Source: Corynebacterium sp. (GTDB lineage Bacteria; Actinomycetota; Actinomycetes; Mycobacteriales; Mycobacteriaceae). From it: a stretch of 64,000 bases of DNA. This document shows positions 24,475 to 33,296 of this stretch, piece by piece (position 1 is the stretch's first letter; every line of letters begins with the position of its first letter). The stretch covers positions 1 through 64,000 of the forward strand of contig NZ_JALAGU010000051.1 in the NCBI RefSeq assembly GCF_022712275.1, given 5' to 3'. Position numbers and translations under genes: made by a program. The notes beneath the pieces were generated by a model that was not told where the DNA came from, searched no databases, and saw only the letters and a list, made by a program, of their open reading frames with translations.

Positions 24475-25305
24475 TCACATCCTGATCCGGAACGCCGGGA
24501 CATTCTGGTCGACGACCCACGGCTCGGCGTGCAGAGTGAACAGTTCCTCGGCATTGCGGCCGGTGGACTGCCCGTCGGCGAAGGTACCTTCCTCGAGAAC
24601 GAGGTAGGCCGAGGTGTCCATGAGGTACATGAACAGGTCTTCCGGCGAAATGGAGGCGTTCACCACCTGCAGCTCCGGGTGCCCCAGCGCCCAGAGACCG
24701 TGGGTGTAGCCGGAGAAACCGTCCTTCTCCGGGCGCAGCCAGGCCGACACCCACAGCGGCCACGGGGTGGAACCGAACTGGCCGGTCACGACCTGCTGGA
24801 GGAACGGCAGGCCGAAGGTCGCCGCAGCAGTCCCCGAGTAGTAGCCGACGAGGCCGGGCAGGCGGGACAGAGCCATCGTCAGCATCCCGTGGACACGCGC
24901 GGCGACAAGCTGGGTCTGTCGTGCAGACAGGTCGGCGACCTGCTCGGCGGGCTCCCCGGTGAACTCCGGCGGCACGGCGACGAGGATCTGTGCCTTGTGC
25001 GTGGAGATGCGGTCGCGGTCCTCACCCTGGCAGTAGAGCTGGTGGGCGTTGGACTCCGCCTCGTGGTCCGGGACGGGTGTGTCGATGAGGGTGAGGAAGG
25101 CGGTGGCCCCGAACTTCGCGATCCGGACTTCCAGAATCCCCTCTTTCCCTGCGACCGGTTCCATGGTGACGCCGAGGTCACCGGGCACATCGGACACCTG
25201 GGCCATCACGTCGTCCCGTGCAGGAAGCTCCTCGAACAGCAGGTCACCGAGCATCAGGTGCGGTTCGAACGTGGCGGACGGTACGGAGGTGTTCTCGTCA
25301 GACAT
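24475..25305 (-). CDS. DUF4261 family protein
   Basis: The predicted protein has 276 residues with no signal peptide or membrane span. It has MLGDLLFEE near the start, FLTLIDTPVPDHEAESNAHQ, ILVAVPPE, a Tyr/Gly segment GLVGYYSGTAAATFGLPFL, and the closing region DTSAYLVLEEGTFADGQSTG typical of DUF4261. Its function is unknown; the family often occurs with other DUF genes involved in SUKH-like or immunity-type neighbourhoods. The DUF2716 remnant directly downstream supports such a history. Start ATG 25305. Confidence 0.7.
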   Translation of the reverse strand: MSDENTSVPSATFEPHLMLGDLLFEELPARDDVMAQVSDVPGDLGVTMEPVAGKEGILEVRIAKFGATAFLTLIDTPVPDHEAESNAHQLYCQGEDRDRISTHKAQILVAVPPEFTGEPAEQVADLSARQTQLVAARVHGMLTMALSRLPGLVGYYSGTAAATFGLPFLQQVVTGQFGSTPWPLWVSAWLRPEKDGFSGYTHGLWALGHPELQVVNASISPEDLFMYLMDTSAYLVLEEGTFADGQSTGRNAEELFTLHAEPWVVDQNVPAFRIRM

Positions 25306-25741
25306 GGTCGCGAGGGTACCTGAGACGCTGTGGTGCGCTGAGAAGGGTCAGTCGAGTCCCGGCTGATCGCGTCCTGCAGTCCGAGGAAATCCAGGAGGTA
25401 CGGGTCTGCTCGATGACGGTCGCGGCCTGGGCGAAAAGGTTCATGAATGGCTCACTTGTTCCAGGAGTCACCCCCCACCGCCGGTAAAATGGACAGGCTA
25501 CACCACCACAACACCCGAGGAGCCGGCGATGACCACGCCTTCCCACTGATCTTCAGCAGCCTGGGAAAAGTCGACGTCGGCCCCTGCTGCCCGACCTGAC
25601 GCCCACCGGCCTCGCATGGCAGCAGTACCTCACCGAGCCGACGCCGGACGGCGACCCGGCCGCCAACGAGACCCTGCTCGGTGCCTACGTGGAGTGAATC
25701 CTCCGGCACCGGCGATCCTCCGCTGTGCCACAATCGTCCCC
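25306..25741. other. 436-bp region with a gene fragment
   Basis: No complete gene is seen. A plus-strand frame ending at 25697 reads LTPTGLAWQQYL and PAANETLLGAYVE and looks like the C-terminus of a lost protein, interrupted upstream by a stop. The Hsp90-like pseudogene begins 45 bp later, so this stretch is part of the same decayed block. Confidence 0.4.
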
Positions 25742-26473
25742 ATGCCGATGCATAACGGGGACCAGAACACCTTCCAGGTCGACCTCGGCGGAGTCGTCGA
25801 CCTGCTGAGCCGCCACATCTACTCCGGCCGTCGGGTCTACCTCCGCGAACTTCTGCAGAACGGGGTGGACGCCATCGCCGCCCGGCGCGAGACCGACCCA
25901 GCCGCTCCCGGCACGATCAGCATCCGTCCCCTCACCGCGGACCGGGAGACCTTCAGCCTCACCGACACCGGTACCGGTCTGACCGCTGACGAGGCCCGTG
26001 ATCTGCTCACCACGGTCGGCCGCACCTCGAAGCGCGACGAATTCGGTCTGCAGCGGGAGGGTCGCCTCGGTCAGTTCGGCGTCGGCCTGCTGAGCTGCTT
26101 CATGGTCGCCGACGGCATCACCATGATCTCCCGCGCCGCCACTCCCGGCGCGTCGGCCATCCGGTGGACCGGCTTCGCCGACGGCACCTTCGAGCTCACC
26201 GAACTGACCGCTGAACAGACCGAGGCCCTGCCGGTCGGCACGACCACACATCTGACGCCGCGTCCGGACGAGCGTTCCCTGCTCACCGAGGACGCGGTGG
26301 TACGTACCGCCCCACAAGGCTCAATGCCGGCCGACAGCGACTGGGTCGCTCCCCCTTCGATGTCTGCTGCGAGTCACTGTCTCAGGCGACAGCGGAACTG
26401 GGTCGGACGGCAGATTCCGAGAGGTGGATGCAGCAGGCCCGGGAGCATGCCACTAACCTGGGAGAATGACTGA
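25742..26473 (+). pseudogene. Hsp90-family ATPase, C-terminally truncated
   Basis: Residues 1 to ~190 match the GHKL ATPase domain of HtpG-like proteins: FQVDLGGVVDLLSRHIYSG, the Asn motif LRELLQNGVDAIAARRE, FSLTDTGTGLTADEARDLL (Asp motif) and GRLGQFGVGLLSCFMVAD (glycine-rich lid). After about 26310 the frame continues with unrelated Arg/Ser-rich sequence to 26473. Family members are about 580-640 residues; the middle and dimerisation domains are absent. It therefore cannot work as a chaperone dimer. The BCCT gene starts 8 bp before its stop. Confidence 0.75.
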
Positions 26474-28415
26474 ACCAGATTCACCTGACAGTCCGACCGC
26501 CCGTACCTCCGACCCCGCGACACGCCGGGGTGCGGTAGGCCTCTACCCCGATGACATGCACCCCGGGCTCGTCCCCGGAATCAGCATCGATGAACAGCGC
26601 AACAGGTTCGGCCTGGACAAGGTGGTCTTCGGCATCACCGCCACCCTCATCCTCGCCTTCATCATCTGGGGTGTCACCAGCCCTGGCTCAGTGGCCTCGG
26701 TGTCGTCGTCGATGTTCTCCTGGGCGATGGAGAACACCGGCTGGCTGCTGAACATCGTCATGATCATCGCCCTGATCGTCATGGTCTACCTGGCATTCTC
26801 CAGGTTCGGTGCGATCAAGCTGGGTAAGGACGACGAGGAGCCGGAGTTCTCCCGGTTCTCCTGGATAGCCATGATGTTCGGTGCCGGCATCGGCGTCGGC
26901 ATCTTCTTCTTCGGCCCCTCCGAGCCCCTGTCGTACTACATGTCGCCGCCGCCACACACCGTCGACGCCGACACCCCCGAGGCCGTCCACCAGGCGATGG
27001 CCCAGGCCCACTTCCACTGGGGACTGTCCCCGTGGGCCCTCTACGCGCTCGTCGGCGGTGCGCTGGCGTACAGCACCTACCGCCGCGGCCGGGTCTCCCT
27101 GCTGTCCTCGGTGTTCCGCACCCTGTTCGGCGAGAACCAGACCAACGGCTTCGCCGGACGACTCGTCGACATCATGGCGATCATCGCCACCCTCTTCGGT
27201 ACCGCCGCCACCCTGGGCCTGTCGGCAATCCAGATCGGCACCGGCGTGGAGATCGTCTCCGGGGCCGGAAAACTGGCCAACAGCGCCCTGATCGTCATCA
27301 TCGCGGTGCTCACCCTCGCGTTCATCATCAGCGCCGTCTCCGGCGTCTCCCGGGGCATCCGCTACCTGTCGAACATCAACATCACCCTGACACTGGGTCT
27401 GATCCTGTTCGTGTTCCTCGTCGGACCGACACTGTTCCTGCTCAACCTCGTACCCTCGGGTGTGGCGTCCTACGCCTCCGGCCTCATCGAGATGATGGGC
27501 AAGTCCCTGTCCTGGGGCCAGGACACCGTCGACTTCCAGGCGTCCTGGACGGCGTTCTACTGGGCATGGTGGATCGCCTGGACCCCGTTCGTCGGCATGT
27601 TCATCGCCCGCATCTCCCGCGGCCGGACCCTGCGGGAATTCGCGACCGTCACCACCCTGGTGCCGACTGCGATCCTCATCCTGGCCTTCACGATCTTCGG
27701 TGGTACCGCCATCACCCAGCACCGCAACGAGGCCGACGGCATGGCCGGGGACGCCTCCTCGGAGCAGATCCTGTTCTCCATGTTCGACAACCTCCCCCTG
27801 GCACAGATCACCCCGTGGATCATCATGTTCGTCCTGGCGGTCTTCTTCGTGACCTCCGCCGATTCGGCGTCCGTGGTCATGGGCACCTTGTCGGAGAGGG
27901 GCAATCCCGAGCCGCGCAAGTACACGGTCGTCTTCTGGGGCCTGTGCATGATGGGCATCGCCGTGGTCATGCTGCTCGCCGGCGGCGAGGACGCACTCAG
28001 CGGTCTGCAGAACCTGACGATCCTCATCGCCATCCCGTTCTCGGTGGTCCTCATCGGTCTCATCGTGGCCTTCCTCAGGGACCTCGGTACGGACCCGGCG
28101 GCGATCCGCCGGAACTACGCCGAGACCGCCATCCACAATGCAGTGGTCAAGGGTCTGGAGGAGCACGGCGACGACTTCGAGCTCTCTGTCGGACGCGCCG
28201 AAGAAGGTCACGGCGCCGGTGCGGACTTCGACTCGACCTCCCAGGAAGTCACCGAGTGGTACCAGCGCACCGATGAGGCCGGCAATGCCGTCGGCTACGA
28301 CTACGACTCCGGCGAATGGGCCGACGGCTGGACGCCGGACGACGATCGCCGTGACGACATCGGGGACGAGGACGCCGACGGCGATCCGGCCACCCCGGGA
28401 GTGAACCGGGACTGA
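26466..28415 (+). CDS. BCCT-family osmolyte transporter
   Basis: The predicted protein has 649 residues. About 12 membrane segments span ~50-540. The glycine-rich stretch MFGAGIGVGIFFFGPSEPL and the family signature WAWWIAWTPFVGMFIARISR mark betaine/carnitine/choline/ectoine carriers, which use sodium or proton gradients. The cytoplasmic tail is strongly acidic (~550-649), ending in DDDRRDDIGDEDADGD; in BetP relatives both tails help sense osmotic stress, but the charge pattern of this tail differs from the basic BetP C-terminus. Start ATG 26466 has GGGAG close upstream. Which osmolyte is carried cannot be decided. Confidence 0.88.
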   Translation: MTEPDSPDSPTARTSDPATRRGAVGLYPDDMHPGLVPGISIDEQRNRFGLDKVVFGITATLILAFIIWGVTSPGSVASVSSSMFSWAMENTGWLLNIVMIIALIVMVYLAFSRFGAIKLGKDDEEPEFSRFSWIAMMFGAGIGVGIFFFGPSEPLSYYMSPPPHTVDADTPEAVHQAMAQAHFHWGLSPWALYALVGGALAYSTYRRGRVSLLSSVFRTLFGENQTNGFAGRLVDIMAIIATLFGTAATLGLSAIQIGTGVEIVSGAGKLANSALIVIIAVLTLAFIISAVSGVSRGIRYLSNINITLTLGLILFVFLVGPTLFLLNLVPSGVASYASGLIEMMGKSLSWGQDTVDFQASWTAFYWAWWIAWTPFVGMFIARISRGRTLREFATVTTLVPTAILILAFTIFGGTAITQHRNEADGMAGDASSEQILFSMFDNLPLAQITPWIIMFVLAVFFVTSADSASVVMGTLSERGNPEPRKYTVVFWGLCMMGIAVVMLLAGGEDALSGLQNLTILIAIPFSVVLIGLIVAFLRDLGTDPAAIRRNYAETAIHNAVVKGLEEHGDDFELSVGRAEEGHGAGADFDSTSQEVTEWYQRTDEAGNAVGYDYDSGEWADGWTPDDDRRDDIGDEDADGDPATPGVNRD

Positions 28416-28421
28416 CCCGCG

Positions 28422-29366
28422 TCAGCTCAGGCGCAGCTGCAGCAGTCCGTGGACCAGGTCGAGATGCGGGGTGTCCGCTCCCCCGTTGTCGCCGGCCCGG
28501 ATGATCGCACCGAGCTGGGAGTCGAGTTCCCCGGCGATGCCCTCGGTGATGTCGCGCTGCATGGAGCTGGTGGCGTCCTCAGGCTGGGCGTCGATGAAGG
28601 CCATGGTGCGGGCGACCGCGTCCTCCCGCAGTTCCACGCCGGTGGCCCGTGCCGCGGCGTCCGCCTCGGTGACCATGCCCTCGAGGCTGGACCGCAGGGT
28701 GGTGCGAAGTACACCGATCGGCTGCTGTGCCACCGCTCCGAGTGAGCCGAAGCAGGTGACGAACATGGCCTTCTCCCAGATGTCGCACCACAGGTCGTCG
28801 CGGACGATACCGGTGATCCCTGCGCCGGTGAGTACCTCGGCGAAGTCGGCGAGAGCGGCGTCCTGCGTACTGCCGGTACCCTCCCACAGGCCGACGGTAA
28901 AACTGGCCAGCGGCGGAACGAAGCGCACCGTCGCCGGACCGGTGTGGATGAAGTAGCCGCGCACCACGCCGGGCCAGGTGCGGTCGGCGCCCACGGCGTC
29001 GGCGACCAGGCGGTGGACCTCCACCGAGTTCTGGGTCGTGGCGATGACCGGACGACCGGGAATACCCTGCACCAGCGCGGCGATCTGCGCCTGTCGCTCC
29101 ACCAGAGTCACGCCGGTGGCCTTGACTGCCAGGAAGACCACGTCGAGGCCCCCGCCTCCGGAGGTGGTGAGCTCCGCCGGGGACGCCGCGGTGTGGACGG
29201 GCACGAACTCCGGTTCCTCCCCGTCGATGTCGACCCGCAGCCCGTCGGCACGGACCGCGTCGAGTGCTGCTCCCCGAGCCAGGACCGTGACCTCGTGACC
29301 GGCCCGGGCGAGCCGCGCACCGAAGAATGTACCGACCGCGCCGGCTCCGATGATTCCGATTCGCAT
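28422..29366 (-). CDS. 2-dehydropantoate 2-reductase family (PanE/ApbA-like)
   Basis: The predicted protein has 314 residues from ATG 29366. The N-terminal Rossmann dinucleotide site is IGIIGAGAVGTFFGARLARA. The central part has VVFLAVKATGV and IATTQNSVEVHRLV, and the C-terminal helical domain contains SSMQRDITEGIAGELDSQLG, which resembles the family pattern T/S-S-M-x-x-D. The enzyme reduces ketopantoate to pantoate with NADPH, though many paralogues act on other 2-oxo acids. An upstream ATG at 29375 is also possible; neither has a strong Shine-Dalgarno. It is divergent from the phosphoribosyltransferase. Confidence 0.82.
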   Translation of the reverse strand: MRIGIIGAGAVGTFFGARLARAGHEVTVLARGAALDAVRADGLRVDIDGEEPEFVPVHTAASPAELTTSGGGGLDVVFLAVKATGVTLVERQAQIAALVQGIPGRPVIATTQNSVEVHRLVADAVGADRTWPGVVRGYFIHTGPATVRFVPPLASFTVGLWEGTGSTQDAALADFAEVLTGAGITGIVRDDLWCDIWEKAMFVTCFGSLGAVAQQPIGVLRTTLRSSLEGMVTEADAAARATGVELREDAVARTMAFIDAQPEDATSSMQRDITEGIAGELDSQLGAIIRAGDNGGADTPHLDLVHGLLQLRLS

Positions 29367-29397
29367 GTCCACCATCTTAGGAATGCGCCGGACACGC

Positions 29398-29403
29398 TAC
29401 CAT
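29398..29403 (+). promoter_or_regulatory. -10 hexamer TACCAT for a leaderless phosphoribosyltransferase transcript
   Basis: TACCAT ends eight nucleotides before ATG 29412; no Shine-Dalgarno is visible in the intervening bases. Confidence 0.35.
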
Positions 29404-29411
29404 GAGACCCC

Positions 29412-29921
29412 ATGAGCCCCACGAGCAATGAACGCGAGATCCTCACCTACGAACTCTTCGGCGACGCCATCAAGGAACTGGCCCAGGAGATCGTCGACGA
29501 CTACAAGCCCGACCTGATCCTCTCCATCGCCCGCGGCGGCCTGCTCATCGGCGGTGCCCTCGGTTACGCGATGGGCGTGAAGAACGTCTCCGTGATCAAC
29601 GTGGAGTTCTACACCGGTATCGGTGAGACTCTCGAAGCTCCGGTGATGCTCCCGCCGACGCCGGAGGCTGTCGACCTGTCGGGCATGAAGGTCCTCATCG
29701 CCGACGATGTCGCCGATTCCGGCAAGACCCTCGAGCTCGTCCAGCAGTACTGCGCGGAGACCGTCGTCGAATCGCGCACCGCGGTGATCTACCACAAGTC
29801 CCGGTCGATCATCACCCCGGACTACGCGTGGAAGAAGACCGACCAGTGGATCGACTTCCCCTGGTCCGACTTCCCGGTGATCACCCCGACCGGTGCGGCC
29901 ACCGGACCGGACGCCAGCTAG
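29412..29921 (+). CDS. purine-type phosphoribosyltransferase
   Basis: The predicted protein has 169 residues. The PRPP-binding loop is VLIADDVADSGKTLELV, and the hood and beta-strand order (LILSIARGGLLIGGALGY, NVSVINVEFYTG) is that of the xanthine/hypoxanthine-type PRTases. It should couple a free purine base to PRPP in the cytosol for salvage. The family assignment is firm; which base is used cannot be read. Its last four bases overlap the end of the convergent amidase gene. Confidence 0.85.
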   Translation: MSPTSNEREILTYELFGDAIKELAQEIVDDYKPDLILSIARGGLLIGGALGYAMGVKNVSVINVEFYTGIGETLEAPVMLPPTPEAVDLSGMKVLIADDVADSGKTLELVQQYCAETVVESRTAVIYHKSRSIITPDYAWKKTDQWIDFPWSDFPVITPTGAATGPDAS

Positions 29922-31357
29922 CGCGTCGCGTCCGCCTCCCCGGCGTTCAGCGACGTCTCCAGCTCGGCGGACAGCGCGACGAGGCGTTCCTCGCTGTTGT
30001 CCGGCCCGACAAGCTGCACGGACAACGGAAGACCGTCGCTGCCTACGCCCGTGGGGACGGACGCGGCGGGAAATCCGGTGACGTTCCACATCGCGGTGTA
30101 GGCCACCGGCCCACCGGCGGCGAGCAGGGTCCGTACCGCTCCCATGCCTGCGATGGCGTCCGCGGCTCCGGGACGGTCGGGCACCGTGGGGGTGAGCAGG
30201 ACATCCACGTCTCCCCAGACGTGATCCAGGGCGCGCGCGATCGTCCGGCCCTTCTTCTCCGCCCACCGGTGGACCGGGCGGCGGACCCAGGCACCCGTCC
30301 GGACGACGGTGCGGGTGCGGCGTTCCAGACGTTCCGGGTGCTCGACCCCGTCCTTCTCCGTGCGGATACCGGCGAAGAACTGGGGGATGAAGGACGCCGT
30401 GGGGTCCGGGTAGTGCGGGTCATACTCTGTGACGGCGTGTCCGGCCGAGTGCAGCAGATCAGCGGCATGGTGGACCGCCGCCGCATGCTCGGGGTGGAGC
30501 TTCCCGGTCTTCGCCGGCGGGGTGAGGCACACGCCGATGCGTAGCCGTGGTGCCGCAGCCGCTCCGTCGACCGCATCGACCAGTGACGCGACAGGTTCGG
30601 CACGGTAGGCGTCCCCGTCGACGTTCCCGCTGACCAGGTCGTAAACCAGGGCGCTGTCCCGCACGGACCGGGTAAGTGGGCCGGTGGTGCCGAGTGCGTG
30701 CCACAGGTGCGGGTTGGGGGATGCCGAAACCCTGCCGCGCTGAGGTTTGAGGCCGAACAGGCCGCAGTTCGCCGCCGGGATGCGGATCGATCCACCACCG
30801 TCGCCGCCGAGGGCGACGGGGACGAACCCGGCGGCGACGGCAGCTGCCGAGCCGCCCGACGAACCGCCGGGCGTCCTGGACTGATCGTGCGGATTGCGCG
30901 TGACTCCGTATCCACTGGTCTGCGTGTAGGGCCAGGCTCCGAACTCGGGCATGCGGGTGACACCGATGATGACCGCCCCGGCGTCCCGCAGCTTCTGCAC
31001 GACAAGGGCATCCGCGGTCGCCGGGGTGGAGTTCGCCCGGGTACCGAAGGTGGTCACCACACCCATGACATCGATCTCGGCTTTCACAGCCACCGGAATG
31101 CCGTGCAGTGGGCCGCGCTGGGCCGGGGTGAGTCCGTCGAGCGCACGGGCAGTGTCCAACGCCTCCTCCGCCAGGACGGCAGAGAAGGCGTTGAGGTCCC
31201 GGTCGTACCGGGCGATGCGTGTCAGGGCCGCCCGCACACCGACCTCTGCCCCACCTGGCACCCCGGATCCGCGATCCGGGTCATCGGTGAGGGCGGCGAC
31301 GTGGTCGCGCCAGTCGTGTGCGTCAAAGGTGTGCCAGGGAATCTCCGGGGTACTCAT
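29918..31357 (-). CDS. amidase-signature enzyme
   Basis: The predicted protein has 479 residues. The Ser-cisSer-Lys triad is visible: Lys in GIPVAVKAEIDVMGV, cis-Ser in TPGGSSGGSAAAVAAGFVPV and the nucleophile Ser in LGGDGGGSIRIPAANCGLFG. It should hydrolyse a carboxamide to acid and ammonia. It is a free amidase rather than GatA because no gatB or gatC is nearby. Substrate unknown. It follows the FAD dehydrogenase gene with a 26-bp gap on the same strand. Confidence 0.85.
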   Translation of the reverse strand: MSTPEIPWHTFDAHDWRDHVAALTDDPDRGSGVPGGAEVGVRAALTRIARYDRDLNAFSAVLAEEALDTARALDGLTPAQRGPLHGIPVAVKAEIDVMGVVTTFGTRANSTPATADALVVQKLRDAGAVIIGVTRMPEFGAWPYTQTSGYGVTRNPHDQSRTPGGSSGGSAAAVAAGFVPVALGGDGGGSIRIPAANCGLFGLKPQRGRVSASPNPHLWHALGTTGPLTRSVRDSALVYDLVSGNVDGDAYRAEPVASLVDAVDGAAAAPRLRIGVCLTPPAKTGKLHPEHAAAVHHAADLLHSAGHAVTEYDPHYPDPTASFIPQFFAGIRTEKDGVEHPERLERRTRTVVRTGAWVRRPVHRWAEKKGRTIARALDHVWGDVDVLLTPTVPDRPGAADAIAGMGAVRTLLAAGGPVAYTAMWNVTGFPAASVPTGVGSDGLPLSVQLVGPDNSEERLVALSAELETSLNAGEADATR

Positions 31358-31383
31358 CCCCTGAGGCTAGCGGCAATGCCTGC

Positions 31384-33099
31384 TCAGCGCCGGAGGACGC
31401 GGACCTGCACCCCGAGTGCTTCGCCGACCCGCTTGCCGGAGTGGATGCAGCCGCCGAGGAAGGTCCCCTCCAGGGCGTTCCGGCCGTGCATGCCGCCACC
31501 ACCGAAACCGGCGACCTCACCGGCGGCGTAGAGCCCGGGCAGCACCGATCCGTCGGCGTTCAGGCAACGTCCCGACAGGTCGGTCTCGATCCCGCCGAGA
31601 GTCTTGCGGGTGAGGACGCGCAGCCGCACGGCGATCAACGGTCCGTGCTTCTCGTCGAGCAGCCGGTGCGGGGAGGCCGCGCGGACGATCTTGTCGCCGA
31701 GGAACTTCCGCGCGGTGCTGATGTAGTTGACCTGGGCGTCCTTGCTGAACTTGTTGTCGATCTGACTGTCACGGTCCTCGACCTGGCGACGCAGGTGGTC
31801 GACGTCGATCACCGGGGCATCCGGGTTCTCGGCGAAGGCCAGCTCATTCATACCGGTGACGAGAGCGTCGAGGTCGTTGGCGATGACCCAGTCCTCGCCG
31901 TGGTCCATGAAGTTCTGGACGGCGACGTGCATTCCCGGTCCCACCTTGCCGAGGAGCTTGCGGAACTCCTTGTCCGTGAGGTCGGGGTTCTGCTCTGAGC
32001 CGGAGAAGATGAACTCCTTGCCGGCGATGGACTTGTCCAGGACGAACCAGCTGTAGCCGTGACCGGTGCGTCCGATGTGCGCCAGGGCCGCGAGGTTGTC
32101 GGAACCGGGGAAGAGATTGGTCGGCAGGCGGTCACCGGCGGCGTCGAACCAGAGCGAGCTCGGGCCGGGGATGATCCGGATGCCGTGGTTGGGCCAGATC
32201 GGGTCCCAGTTCTTCATGCCCTCGGTGTAGTGCCACATCCGGTCGGTGTTGACGGTGGATGCACCCGCCTTCTCGGAGATACCGATCATCCGTCCGTCCA
32301 CGTGTGCCGGGACGCCGGTGACCAGACCCTCCGGGCACTCGCCCCAGCGGTCAGACGGCCAGGACTTCCTGACCAGGTCGAGGTTGCCGCCGATACCGCC
32401 GGAGGTGACGACGACCGCAGCACCCCGGATGGCGAAGGTGTCGACGACCTCACGGGAGGATTCGATGCCGCGAGCGAGATCGTCACAGGGCTCGAGAATG
32501 CTGCCCTTGACGCCGACGACGCGTCGGATGCCGTTGGTGTCCCCCTCGACGGTGAGCTCGTCGACGCGGTGACGGAAGGCGAAAGTCACCCGACCCGCCT
32601 TCTCCGCCTCGAGCAGCGGTTCCCGGAAGACCCGGACGACCTCGGGACCGGTACCCCAGGTGAGGTGGAACCGGGGCACAGAGTTTCCGTGGCCGGAGGC
32701 GTCACCGCTGCCGCGCTCGGCCCAACCGACGGTGGGCAGCACATTGAGGCCCAGACCTTTGAGGTAGTCGCGCTTCTGGGTGGCGGCGAAGTGAACGTAG
32801 GCACGACCCCACTCGCGGGCCCAGTGATCGTTTCCGCCGGGGTCGGTGTCCTCGTAGTCGGCGGAGTTCTCCCAGTCCCGCCAGGCGAGATCTTCGGAAT
32901 CCTTCACACCCATGAGCCGCTGTTCGGGGCTTCCGACATAGAACAGTCCGCCGAGGGACCAGAAAGCCTGTCCCCCGAGGTTGTTCCGGTTCTCCTGGTC
33001 CAGCACCAGGACTTTGAGCCCTGCCTTCTGTGCCTCATAGGCGGCGACCATGCCGGCGAGTCCACAGCCGACGACGATGACATCAGTTTTCTCTCCCAT
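31384..33099 (-). CDS. FAD-dependent dehydrogenase of the fumarate reductase/KstD-like group
   Basis: The predicted protein has 571 residues. The FAD-binding motif lies at the N-terminus (DVIVVGCGLAGMVAAYEAQK) with NLGGQAFWSLGGLFY. A C-terminal cofactor-closing segment reads LPGLYAAGEVAGFGGGGMHG, and GTFLGGCIHSGKRVGEALG ends the fold. This matches the group annotated as 'FAD-binding dehydrogenase', related to 3-ketosteroid dehydrogenases and fumarate reductases, which act on enones or succinyl-type substrates. No steroid-degradation genes lie near. The divergent MHS transporter and paired operator-like sites upstream suggest that uptake and oxidation of one substrate are co-regulated. Confidence 0.82.
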   Translation of the reverse strand: MGEKTDVIVVGCGLAGMVAAYEAQKAGLKVLVLDQENRNNLGGQAFWSLGGLFYVGSPEQRLMGVKDSEDLAWRDWENSADYEDTDPGGNDHWAREWGRAYVHFAATQKRDYLKGLGLNVLPTVGWAERGSGDASGHGNSVPRFHLTWGTGPEVVRVFREPLLEAEKAGRVTFAFRHRVDELTVEGDTNGIRRVVGVKGSILEPCDDLARGIESSREVVDTFAIRGAAVVVTSGGIGGNLDLVRKSWPSDRWGECPEGLVTGVPAHVDGRMIGISEKAGASTVNTDRMWHYTEGMKNWDPIWPNHGIRIIPGPSSLWFDAAGDRLPTNLFPGSDNLAALAHIGRTGHGYSWFVLDKSIAGKEFIFSGSEQNPDLTDKEFRKLLGKVGPGMHVAVQNFMDHGEDWVIANDLDALVTGMNELAFAENPDAPVIDVDHLRRQVEDRDSQIDNKFSKDAQVNYISTARKFLGDKIVRAASPHRLLDEKHGPLIAVRLRVLTRKTLGGIETDLSGRCLNADGSVLPGLYAAGEVAGFGGGGMHGRNALEGTFLGGCIHSGKRVGEALGVQVRVLRR

Positions 33100-33192
33100 G
33101 GCGAACTATCCTATGGGTCACCTGCACACCCTGCAGCAAGTTAACTTTATTCACCCGAATTCAGTTTCAATCTCATACTTTAAGAACTTGAC

Positions 33193-33251
33193 GCTCACAT
33201 TGTGGGAGGGTATCTTCCCATCCATTGGCTCTGGCGTCCCACAGTGTGGGA
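33193..33251. promoter_or_regulatory. two copies of a TGTGGGA operator-like motif
   Basis: A perfect 15-bp palindrome TCCCACA-G-TGTGGGA lies at 33237-33251. A second, imperfect copy GCTCACA-T-TGTGGGA lies at 33193-33207. Centres are 44 bp apart, about four helical turns. Both sit in the A+T-rich gap between the dehydrogenase (start 33099) and the transporter (start 33297). The binding protein is unknown; no regulator gene lies beside them. Confidence 0.6.
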
Positions 33252-33296
33252 GACCGCCGGAGCGTACCTGACCCCCGAAGAGAAGCGCCGCGAAGA

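Noticed and set aside
26688..28211. Long antisense frame (507 codons) opposite the BCCT gene, very rich in Asp, Glu, Gly and His
   Set aside because: This is the expected shadow of a high-G+C gene; the plus strand encodes a full transporter with family motifs.
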